Origin: Oegoconia quadripuncta
Lineage: Eukaryota; Arthropoda; Insecta; Lepidoptera; Autostichidae
NCBI GenBank assembly: GCA_949316235.1
Contig: OX438751.1
Location: 16,988,801 to 17,052,800, forward strand
Direction of reading: 5' to 3'
Length of the DNA stretch: 64,000 bases
Part shown: in pieces, positions 10,145 to 22,000 of the stretch
Layout of the letters: each line of letters opens with the position of its first letter
How positions within the stretch are numbered: position 1 is the stretch's first letter
Notes under the pieces: generated by a model
The model's database searches: none
Seen by the model: only the letters and a program-made list of their open reading frames with translations
What the model was told of the DNA's origin: nothing
Translations under genes and position numbers: made by a program

Positions 10145-11058
10145 GTATCCCAATATGGGGTGGTGCAACAAAAACCAAATTTTTGGAAGCTGAAAGGGGT
10201 CAGCGCAGTTATGTATCTTAAGGTTATGTATCACAAACCATTCAGATTTCCCACAGAGGAACTCTATAAATTAAGTATTGTGTTAACTATCAGAAAACTG
10301 TATGTTTTACTGATAACCCTAAGATTACATAAAGCCCTTCCATTCAATCCTGCTATTTTATCTAATAGGTGAAAAAACAAGGTCGCCCCTCTACATCTTA
10401 CCAAAACTACATTCGCTAGGAGACAATACCTAACACAATCTACGCATATTTACAACCAACTTAACGAAAAGCTAGACATTTACAAATTAAATCTACGTGA
10501 TAGTAAAAAGATCTTGATAAAATGGTTATTGACACTGAACTATGACGACACTGAAAAACTACTAACATATATTACTTAATATAAATAACAAAACCACTAC
10601 AGATTAGTAAGCACAATTTTACATATGTTTATACCCGCACATATAGTCACACTCACTCACACACCCACACACACATATGTTAGTGGAAGCTGCCCAAGCA
10701 GCTTCCGATCCCAAGATAATGTCGTAGGGCTAATATACATGAACAGATACACATATTCACATATAATCATATACAATCACACACACTCATACACACACAT
10801 ACTCACATCAAAACATAACATCCACACTTACTCAAAGGCGCTTATTATCATCTTATAAATTATGCCTTTTGATTATTGTTATTGTTATATATATAATAAG
10901 TATGTTACTTTAAGCAGTCAATGTAAGCTAGCGATAAGGATGAGCGGGGTCACCTGCCACAAGCATACTTATTATGCTTACTAGGTTGACTCCATCCACT
11001 GTTCATAGTCACTATTATTTTAGACTGAAATAAAGATTTTTGTATTTTTTTTTTAATG
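10145..11058 (+). mobile_element. LINE C-terminus with long 3' UTR (second LINE lineage)
   Basis: One frame, 10160-10579 with a single internal TGA at 10370-10372, gives YKLSIVLTIRKLYVLL, TTFARRQYLTQSTHIYNQLN and WLLTLNYDDTEKLL. This is the end of a CR1-like RT protein of a different lineage from LINE-J. The 3' UTR has CA-rich runs (10640-10810), a perfect 9-bp hairpin at 10685-10706 and ends at an A/T-rich tail near 11058 (AATAAAGATTTTTGTA). Confidence 0.8.
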
Positions 11059-11724
11059 TAAAATTACCCGACTACTGTGTATTAAAAACCTACCTATCAA
11101 AGCAAGACAAATTTACTCGATTTAAATCGAATTTGTTCCAGTCAATATTGAATCTCACAAGGTGAACAGATGGCCTGATAAAGGTCGCGGGAAATCGCTG
11201 GATGCAGGCCGCTTCCAACCGGTCACTCTGGGATTAAATTCAATGATGTGATGCGAATAATTCAATGATTTAGGCCGTAATTGAGTTTTTAAATTTTTTA
11301 TTACTCTTTTTATTATTATTAAATAATGAGAAAGATTCTTAGCCATTTTGAAGTTATTTAGCTTTTAACACAGGTTGATATAGATAGCCTATCTAGATGA
11401 TATTATTTGTTTCCTCTGGAGTTTTTTGAATTTACAATTTAAACGTAGGTACTTACAATTCCTTTGTGGTTTTCTTTCTGTATGGTTGTCACTTTGTAGA
11501 TGTGTGTATTTTGTATGCTGAGGTTATCCTTCATATTGATTCGTATTACATCCGATCTATTGTGCATAAGTACCTAACTTTTATATGTCAGAGTCATCCT
11601 GTCTACCAGTAATCCATATGCATAAACAGGATTAGTTGGGGATATCGTTCTTAAGTCACGTCATATTTCAATTTTTACTTTATCTGACCTGAAATCTTTA
11701 TTTATTCACACCAATATAAATATA
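11059..11724. other. Intergenic; one common repeat, no gene
   Basis: The segment 11150-11225 (TCACAAGGTGAACAGATGGC, then GATAAAGGTCGCGGGAAATC) repeats one at 3990-4046. The remainder shows nothing recognisable. Confidence 0.45.
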
Positions 11725-12190
11725 AGGTCTAACAAAATTAACCCGACAAACGTTGGCAATTGCACGTACATGACAATAAAATAATATATTCGTTAAAAAA
11801 GCTAGCCTTAAAAATGTTGTTTCCGAATAAAAAAATTAAATGTAAGTGCAAATGAAAATACAAATTAACAGACTTACTTCATTTCGATTGTACTTTGTTT
11901 TATCAATGAGAAAAAACAGTCAACGTTCCATTCGTAAGAAGCGAAAAGGGGTGGCGGGGCACAGGGCGCAACCGATCACAGCAAGTCGCGGCGCCGGGGC
12001 AAGGGGCAAGCGTCGCCTATCGGCGTCTTCAAAGATATCGGTCCAACTCACAAAATTTACATTTCTAAATTTATTTTTTGAATAAAATCTGTTAACTTTA
12101 ATGTTTTTTTTTTCGTAATATGTACATCCATACATTACACTCTGCAACGTTTGTCGGGTTAAAGTAAAATAACAAAATTGTTAGACCTTA
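11725..12190. mobile_element. piggyBac-like MITE inside an outer inverted repeat
   Basis: Inner element 11742-12158 has TTAA on both sides and 14-bp inverted ends CCCGACAAACGTTG, the hallmark of piggyBac-type transposons. It has no transposase. Outside it, TAAGGTCTAACAA at 11724 and its complement at 12178-12190 form a second inverted pair, suggesting one element nested in another. The core at 11935-12030 is CpG- and GC-rich (GGCGGGGCACAGGGCG, CGCGGCGCCGGGGC), unlike its surroundings. Confidence 0.75.
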
Positions 12191-13088
12191 TATATTACAG
12201 AAACTATGTCAATAAAAATCTATAGCTAATAACAAAAGATTACCTAAACCTAAATAAAATACCTAAATAAATTTGATATTGACTTGTTCTATGTGGTTTT
12301 GGCAGTGCTAATGGTTTCAATACGTAGAAAGGATAGAACCAATCCGCTTCTTCCCATGGGTGTCGTAAAAAACGACTATTCACCAACAAATATCGATTAG
12401 ATTTGTATTATGCTTTATTTAACACAGGCTCACCCCTTGTGTCACGTGTGCATTTCTGTACTATAGGTATGATATCGAATGGTCAACCATTTAAGTGTTA
12501 ATGATTGAAACATCAAACGCCAACGTCTGATACCTATATCTGTGACCACCCCATTTGGGATAATAGTCGTGGCGGTATGTATGCAGGTAAAACATGACCG
12601 CTGGTGATCGAATCCGCGGTCTTCCGCGTGGCAGTCGAAATGAATATCAATGACCTATTGATCGTCGCAGGATTCAGAGGTCGTCTCTTGTTGTTTCATT
12701 GTTCGGGGTCATAAATATAGTAGGTATTTATAAGTACCTAAGTACTGAAGGCAAAGTACTTAAAGGTTTCTCTCAAAATACGTAGTAATTACCTACTCAT
12801 ATCCATATATAAAGGTCTTGGTATACATAAATATATTTATAAAAATATACATATCGGATATCGTTTTGTAGCAGACAGGTAAAGTAGTAGGAATTTATTT
12901 AATCAACTGGCTCTACTGTCGTCATCTCATCTACATTTTCAAACCCGTTCCGCCACTTCAAAGCACAACAAGCTCGGCGGACCCACTCAGTTCATATACA
13001 AAAGTGAGGTGTATCAAAAGGCGATCACTATTCTTAATTCAAGTTTTAGTGTCGCCGCAACTTCTAATATTCCGCAAGTGTTGTGCCC
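12191..13088 (+). other. TAT upstream region
   Basis: 12315-12375 matches a common insect repeat (ACCAATCCGCTTCTTCCCAT then GGGTGTCGTAAAA). Nearer the gene, 12987-12992 is TCAGTT, an arthropod initiator-like motif, followed by a weak TATACAAAAG at 12995-13004. I cannot tell which, if either, sets the start of transcription. Confidence 0.25.
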
Positions 13089-16000
13089 ATGTCGCGAAGG
13101 TCACGAGGCAGCCACGCATGGGAGGTGCGCGCCTCTGCGTTGGCTCGGAACACCCATAACTTGATCAGGAACATTGTTGATAACCTCCACGTTGAACCTA
13201 ACCCTGAAAAGCAGTTGATAGCCCTTTCTATAGGTGAGTTCTATTGTAATGTAGCATAAATCGTCACATAGAGTGGAAAACTGGCGCTCGTGGATCAAAA
13301 TAGGTAACTACAAGGTGTGTGTTCCGGAATTGTGTATATCTAGTTAAGTTATATAATTTCCTAAAGTGGTTTTATATTATACTTTGATGCACAGACTTGG
13401 GTAGGTACCTATTTAACTTTAATACAGTAGATATACACTCGTACTCAGTCTGCACGAGTGTTTTTTTCTGGATTTTTACTAAAAGAACTTTCGAATAACG
13501 TAACCGTTCCGATTTCATCTAAGTATTTTGAAAACGTAAATTCTCCATAATTCCAGATATATTTAAAACCCTAATTACCATCGATATTACAAAAAATCCC
13601 TTAACTATGATAATTTAAGACTCTTTTTTTTAATTAACTACCTCTTTACGACCCTGCTAACTTGGTTAATTCGACAAAAATTAAATGCGTGCTTTAAAAC
13701 GTTTTATAATAGACTTTTAGTGAGATGAACGATAATGAAGGTTACCGATTTGAAAGCGTAAAAGTAGATACGGACATTTGAAATTTAAATTCTCGAAAAT
13801 GCGTATTTAATTTTTTTTCTTATGAGTAGGTCGAAAATTGGTACGAATTTAGTAACATGGTACGTTAATTTCAGGTTTACTTTTACTGTTCAGATTTCTA
13901 AAACGATTTTATTACAACTTTTTTCTGAACGAAACGTGAGTGTTCAAGTGTATAAAACCCTAAAATCGACTCTATTTACTGGTAGAAAGTGTTCAATTTT
14001 ACTGCAGTCCATGACTGTGTGGCCCAAGATACATGTAACCAAACTCAGGTTGACACTTTCCATGACAAATACCTACCGACTTAGGTACTTGTACGTGTGT
14101 GTGTCCTATAATAAATATGGCTTAATAGGGTTATTGAAATAATAATTTCTACATGAAAAGTACTTTTAAAAACGAGCTTGCTCCATCATGATTATCACAT
14201 AATATTCTGGTACAAAGACGAGTAACATAAAGTTCATTAAACGGTTCCAGTGGCAATCTTTTGGCTCCATCTTCAGACCCTTTATATGTGTAATGGAAAG
14301 TGCTCATGACAACAACACAAACTAGAACAAATTCGACTACCTTGTCATTTGCGATCAGGGAGTTCCAGTCCCTATATCCCGGCTCCATCATCTGATCAGC
14401 TCTATGGTATCATAATATTACATTGTCATCGAACTTACATAAATATACCAAATTTTAGCTCAATCAGATGCCAGCAAGTGGTTGAAAATTGCTTTGCAAA
14501 TTTTGAAACGGACAACTTCTTTACATGCGAACATTGAAATCTAAGAAAAAGCTTGTAAAGAAAGAAAAATTAAACCCACATTACTTTTCAATATAGTCTC
14601 CTAACTAGAACTAACATTTCCATATCTTTGAAGAACAGCCGCTTGCACTTCTCATCACTGGTAATTAATCTGGTGAACTGTTGCACTCTTGCCTTTATCG
14701 GCGGCTTTTCTCCCTTATAGTGCCACTCCATAGACTCGCTTTTGCTTTCAGTATCATAATAAAGCATCATCGTTTCATCACCGGTAACCACACGATCAAT
14801 CGTTTGTTCAGGATTTTCGCCACACAGTTGTAAAAACGCAGTAACACACCGCACTCTTTCCTCTCTTTGAACAGCTGATAGAAGTTTGGACACCCATCTT
14901 GAGCTCACCGTGCTCATGTGAAGATGGTCGTGAATAGCACGATGAACGGTACCCTTAGAAAGCCCAAATCTAGCTGCAATCTCAACACCTCCTCCTCGAT
15001 AATGACTGCGGCGGTTAGGGGTTGTCTTAGGGCGTTAGCACCCGTTTAGCTGCCAGCAGGTAGGTAGTGAAAGAAAAGAATACCAATTGGATGGATATAG
15101 TGGGTTTATTGTACATCCAGCTCACTCCCCTGCACCCCTCGGCAAATCTCCCTGTACGGTCACTGGCCTGAAGGTCTTGGAGCTGCAGTGGACGTAGCCT
15201 TCGAGTCCTCTCGTAGGCGACGACGACGTAGATAGAAAACTGGATGAGCGGTTTTCGGGGGAGGGTAGATCTACCCCGAATGTCTCCCAGGTGCAGACCT
15301 GGATATCGACGCCGACAGATAGTCACTTAGGACCTTGATATTATATGAAGTATGCAAGCAAGTCGGCCTTCATGGCCAGCGTCTTCGACTGTCTCTCTTC
15401 CAAAACGTTCTTCACAGTGCCATAGAAAGGGGATAACTCGCCGCACACGACATTCAAAGTTTAATTTTAGCAGGGGAATGACCTTACTTGAAAAACATTT
15501 CCAAAAACTCTCTGTGCTACTAATAGGACTATTTAATTGGCTGTCGCTTTCAGACTAATAAGTGCAGGTGGATACAATTTTTATAGATTAGAATTAAAGA
15601 GTGGAAATTATAATACTACAGTCTAACAAGGCAACACGTTTAGAAATATATCAGGCCAAGTCATTATGGGACGGTCTATGTAGATATTGAAACAGGTGTC
15701 ACAGATGCGCATCATTACAGGGTCATTTACTGGCTCTCTCATAGGTACAAGGTCACACTGGAATGCAATAATGCTTGGCAGGAGAAATAAATAAGGAGGT
15801 GGTACCCCGCCACCTAGGCGACTTCCTAGCTAAGGGAAAGGGAAAGCCCCCTTCGGCAAATATACAGAAAACTGATTAAAATATTAAAGAAATCAATTAT
15901 GTATTTGGGATTTTGATTTCAAAATAGTCACGCATTCGAATCTCAAAAATCAGTACCCAGAGGTACCGAGCACTGGTTCTTCCACTCAGTAGATACCACT

Positions 16001-19000
16001 AGTAGGTAGGTGTACACGTACGCACCGACTGACATAGAAATAATAATCCTGCATATAACTACGCATTGGTTATGGTTAGTGTCTCCCATAAACACACTCA
16101 GTTTTTGTTTTTTAATTAAATTGCTAACAAACACAAATAAACCATAAATAACGAAGTGTCAAGTTAGGTACTGATGCCTTTTTTATTGTTTGTATTTGAA
16201 AATTAGCACTAATAATTGCACTTGCTTGTATCTTTGTGGATTAAATTGAATAAATTTAGTATGTCCTATTCTGAAGCCTACTTCAGGAGCTATTAATTTC
16301 GTATACGGTCATATTTGGCTCTCCTATTCTATTCATTGGGCACTAGGAAAATTTACCCGGCTATTGCCAACAAACAAACAAACTTGGCGTCATCACCCGT
16401 ATTGTCATCCGCATAGCGTAATAGTGAATTCTTCTCAGTCGCGACGTATTATTGATGGTTCAAGGTGCAAAATAGAGCCTTTGCGATGGGAAGGTTTGGG
16501 AGCGCAACGATCAGAATGTCACCATCATTTCGAGGTGCAATTACGATGAGCAGCTTGAGACTAATCTCGCCGCTAAACGTGACGAATTAATAACTTTTAA
16601 TTAACGGTATATCCTCTCGTGCCAAAACATTAGCGACCTTCAGGCACATCAGCGCAGAACTAAGTGACAAGCCGGTCGCATCGGTCGGAGACTCAGAGGA
16701 CAACATCATCGTACAATACAGGGTGTAACGGTTAAGTGTAGTCATATTTTAAGGGCTTGTTCTACCCATCAATACGAACAACTTTTACTATGGGGGCAAC
16801 TTCGAAATCGCGAAAAAAAAATCAGCTGTTTCATACATTGCATCGGGAGGTTATTGAAATTTTCTATGGAACAGCTCATTTTTTTTCGCGATTTCGAAGT
16901 TGCCCCCATAGTAAAAGTTGTTCGTATTGATGGGTAGAACAAGCCCTTAAAATATGACTACACTTAACCGTTACACCCTGTAGAACAGTAGATTTTTCGG
17001 ACACTAACACCAATTATCTAGTCCCAAACAAGGCAAAAGCCTGTACTAGGAATACTAGGTAACGGATAAACATTAATAAACATCCTTGACTCATGAATAA
17101 ATGTTGGTATACATCACAGGAACATTTATTTCTATATAGCGGGATTTCAAGTCAACTGCTAAACCCAATTGAAGCAAATGTCCAGGATAAACCTAAGCCT
17201 CCATTTCACGAATTTTATGGGCCGTCGCTGATACCGCTTCATGGACGGTACTCCTCAAGTAATGGCGATAGTACAGATAGTTCCAGTAGGTAATTAGACA
17301 TGTCGGTACAGTTACCCATTTCTAACAGGCATGCACGTCTTCCAACAATGCTTGGCATTCCATCAATCCGGCCAACTCACGTATGGATGACGATGGAAAA
17401 TGATCTCGCTGCATAGAGCTTTGCGTTGGTAAAGCAAATGTCGGGTATTGAGTGAGCGTTCACACCGCAATTGGCGGACTCTGGCAACAAGAGTTTTTAT
17501 AATAAATTGTTATTTTCTTTACTACTTAGGTACCTACCACTACTTATAGATAGGAAGAATTCTTGTTATGTAAGACTATATAAGATTAAAAATAGTTTGG
17601 TAAAATTCAGGTTCGCAATTATAATAAGTCAAGGTTAACGTGATTTCACAACGTTGTGCAACACACGAATCTAAGACAGGAACAAAATAGAGAAATTTGA
17701 TTATTTTTATTTTTACTTATTCGTACAGCTTGTGATATTTTTAAAATTTTGGAAAATTCTACGAAATCATCACCACCTCAGAATATGTTTGTTTTATTTA
17801 GTGTCTCTTTTTAGGCGATCCTACGACTTTTGGAAATCTGAATCCACCTGAACAAGTTCTTGAAGCGGTTCGCGAGAGTATCGAGTGGACCAAAAGTCGG
17901 AGCTATGGTCCAGCTGTGGGCCATTTGGAGGCGAGGAAGGCCGTCGCTGAGTACAGTGCGCATCAAGGGGAGGTTTCACCCGACGATGTCATCCTCTGCA
18001 GCGGCTGCTCTCACGCCATTGAAATGGTCGTCGCCGTGCTCGCAGATTCGGGTCAGAATGTACTCGTGCCGCGACCGGGGTTCATGATCTATAAAACCTT
18101 AGCTGAGGGCTTAGGAATTGAAATAAAATACTACAATTTGTTGGTAAGCTTATAATTCTTTTGTTGAAATAAAATCAAACAGTTATAATTTCCAGTCCCT
18201 ATTAATTAAACATACTCGTATGCACAAATTCAGTGGCTAGTACCTAGTCCGTGTTAACAGGTAAAAAATGGTGGCGAGCGTGTTGTAATATCATCGATGT
18301 TTTATGTGTATAATCAAAAAGTAAAGCAACATTGTAAAGCTAGTATGTGAGAACGAGGAGATACAAGTTTCTAGAATCATAACAAGTTTCCAGTTTGCTA
18401 TAGACTATATTTGCATATTGCTTATACGCACAATTTTCTTGTAACTACGCAAATGGTTGTGATTGTTATGATATGATTTAAGTGTAATTAATTAGTAATA
18501 CATGACTTATATAGAAACTAGAGCAATGTCTTCAGTAATAACTCGACTGGATTATCGTGATCCACATGACTTTGTGTAAAATTTTATAATTGGTAATCAA
18601 AATTGATGTGATGTCGAATAAAGAAATACCTGCGTGCTTCTTATACCTATAACCACAGAACAGCTATGCATATTATTCTTGCACAATTAGACTTTGGCCT
18701 GTGAACGAATTTATTTTTGGAATCAGTCACTTTACTTTGGCCTACTTTAGAAAAGGTTGACACATTTCTTTATCAATTGTAGTAAGAAATGTAAAACATT
18801 ATTCAATCTGTTCGTAATACGAGTACAAGGCTAGTATCCAAGAAATCATTGCTTCTTGCATTGAATACATAATTTACCTGTTATATACTCACGTTGTTGT
18901 AAACAAGCCCTTATTGTGCTTCACATTACTCCGGTAATATAAATTATAATTGGATATTACGTTATGGTAATAAACAACCCTGATCTTTTACAGCCTGATC

Positions 19001-22000
19001 AACAATGGAAAGTAGATCTTGAGGATCTGGAGAACCAAATAGATGACGATACAGCATTGATAGTGGTCATAAATCCTTCCAACCCGTGTGGTTCAGTTTA
19101 CAACAAAAAACATTTATATGAGATATTGGACATTGCTTCAAGAAATCGCGTGCCTATTTTAGCTGATGAAATATACGAACATTTCGTATTCTCTGGAAAT
19201 GAATTCACGGCTCTATCCTCCCTGTCTAAAGATGTTCCAATACTAACTTGCAGCGGACTCACCAAGAGATTTTTAGTACCTGGATGGCGTTTCGGATGGG
19301 TGATTGTCCATGACCGTAATAATATCTTAGGAAAGGAAGTTCGAAGGGGCTTAATGAATTTTGCAGGTAGAATTCTAGGACCCAACACTTTAATACAACG
19401 AGCGTTACCGGCGATATTACGAAACACACCGCAAAGTTTCTTCGATGAAGTAGTGTTGTTTATTGAGGTGAGTTTAATAATATCCGGTTTAGATTTATAC
19501 CTATATAAGTGTATTTCTTCCATGATATTTAGAATCAAAAACGGTATCCAGGCCAGCGTAGAGCTGGCGCTTACCTTGGTCAACACAACTCAACATCGTC
19601 AAGAATTGCCATTCAACGAGGTAATGCTGCAAGTATTCTGAGTATCCTCCCGATATTGAACACGTTTTCTATCTTGCCTAGATTTCGAGGTGGAATACAT
19701 GTTTTGGAGTCTGGTTGGATAGGTTTTCTCCATTTTTTCTAGTTATGTGTTATTTGTATATTTTGATTTTTGCTTAAAGAAGTACTTTATAACTGGAAAT
19801 AAAAAATTTTGAGAATACCCGAAAGACTAGATACAAAATAACATCCGTCGTTTTTCGTCGGAGGTTAATAAATGGAACTGTGTAGACAGACAGCTGTTTC
19901 CTTGCTTTCACAAATTTTTGTGCGTAGCCCCCGTAGCATGACATCGTTTGACGCGCGCGGCGCGACGTGATACCTAGTTGTATATTTCGTCTAAGCGAAT
20001 GAGTAGGACAAATATTATCTAGCGCGACATAAACGTTTATCGCGCCTGTCGCTGGTATCCCTAGATATTAAAGTATTATAAATATGTCGGAAACTTATAC
20101 TAATCATCTAACGTAAAGATTTACATAAACATCCATAACTCGGGAATAAATGTTCGTATTTATCATACAAACATTTACCCCTCGCGGGTATCGAACTCGC
20201 AACCGTTGGTCTCGCAGACAGGGTCACTGTCCACTACACCAATCGGTCGTCAAAAGATTTTCAATGTTAACTTTTTTTAAGAGACGCTTTATTCGTTTTT
20301 TTATTAACAATTTAGATTTATGATTTAGGTACCTATTTACAGATGTTACACTTTCATTTTATTTTTTTGTGAAAAACGTAGATACAGTACGACGAGTGTA
20401 CCGTACATGTAAGCTGTTCGCGCGACTCTAGTATAGTAATGCGAATTAACGCAGCGAAACCGGCTTGGAAGAGTTACACCGTATCACAGAATAATTAATA
20501 GTACTAAAGGTAGCCGTATTCATTACAAACGAAGTGGCATAAAATTAATTTCGTGACATTAATTTCACCTATAATTTCGCGTGTAAACGTACATACAATT
20601 CATGCATTAATTTCATGACACTGAATTAGTTTCGTACCTTGCGCATTACGGTCGTCACGACCGCGTGTACAATGATATCCAAGCCCATCTAAAGCTTAGT
20701 TTGTTTTCTCTTTTCAGAATCAAGCAAAATTGGCTTATGAGGAGTTGCGACACGCGCCTGGTTTGCGTCCTATCATGCCTCAGGGTGCCATGTACATGAT
20801 GGTTGAAATTAAAATGTCCTTCTTCCCGAAGTTTAAGAACGATCTTCAATTTGTTGAGCGTATGGTTTCTGAACAGTCGGTCTTCTGTTTACCTGGACAG
20901 GTTTGTAGTATTACAACAATTTTGTTTTTATATAGGTCTTTCATAACATATTTACGAGTTCCTTTTTAGGGTCCGCACCTCAAAAGGTAAAAAAGAACCA
21001 CTTTGTTGTCCGTCTATCTGTATGTAACCCGCAGGGCACAGTGTAGGTTCGTACCAACATCACCATTGACAAACTTATAATGCGGTGACATGAAAGATTT
21101 ATTAGCGTCGGTGAATCAGCAGTTAAGACGCGGTCTCCTAATTTGGGAGGTCCGGGTTCGATTCCCAGGCAGGCCATGTACCAATGAGTTTTAAATTTAA
21201 TTACTTATGTGCATTTATTCGACTGCTCTTAAACGGTGAAGGAAAACATCGTGAGGAAACCTGGATGCCTGAGAAATAAAAATTCTAAGGCATGTGAAGT
21301 TTCCAACCTGCATTGGGCTAAAGTGGTGGACTATGGCTCATACTCCCTCATTATACGAGGGAAGGCCTATATCCCTGCAATGGGATGTTTACGGGCTGAG
21401 ATGATATTTGTTGTTATTGATTTAGGTAGTTACTTATCTACTTGTGAAAAACCTATAACTTGGTCTAGGAATACCAAAGCAATCTATTCTCAGAGTTCAA
21501 ATGAAATGTGCATTATGTATATATGTATTATTCAGTTCCAGTTTTGACGACACTTTCGAACCACGTTTCTGTACAGAGTTACATGTATTTGATGCAATTT
21601 AAACCGTTCATTATGTACCACGGCTAAAATTCTATGGTTTTCGAGATATTAGTTCTATAATTAATTTCATTCGTGTAATTCCTGTTTACTGGTGGTGGTG
21701 GCTGGTGACTAGATGATAGATAAGATGGTGGTAGCTAGCCAGGCGGACATTTAAAATGCCCTACCACCAACCAAACCGAGTACTTAAACATATACCCCGC
21801 TGGGGATCGAACCCGCGACCTCCGAATCGTAAAAACCCAATGATGTTTACTTTGGGGGGGGGACGACGACTAAGATTCCTTGGGGAAAGTTCTTCGTAAT
21901 CAAGAGTGGCGTCACCAGATAGTGAGAATTACAAGAATTCAATACAGGATTAATGTAGGAAGTGCTTTTAATAGGAATTCAAAAGTGTTCGAAAAATTCC

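Noticed and set aside
17093..17293. Plus-strand frame with LLNPIEANVQDKPKPPFHEF, first taken for TAT exon 1
   Set aside because: NPIEANV only loosely resembles the TAT NPIRxIV motif. The true exon at 13089-13233 (NLIRNIVDNLHVEPNP, IALSI) fits the family and the phase.
19098..19586. Minus-strand 162-codon frame
   Set aside because: Shadow of TAT exon 3.
20180..20252. tRNA gene on the minus strand
   Set aside because: A and B boxes are present but the ends do not form an acceptor stem, and the body continues as SINE-B.
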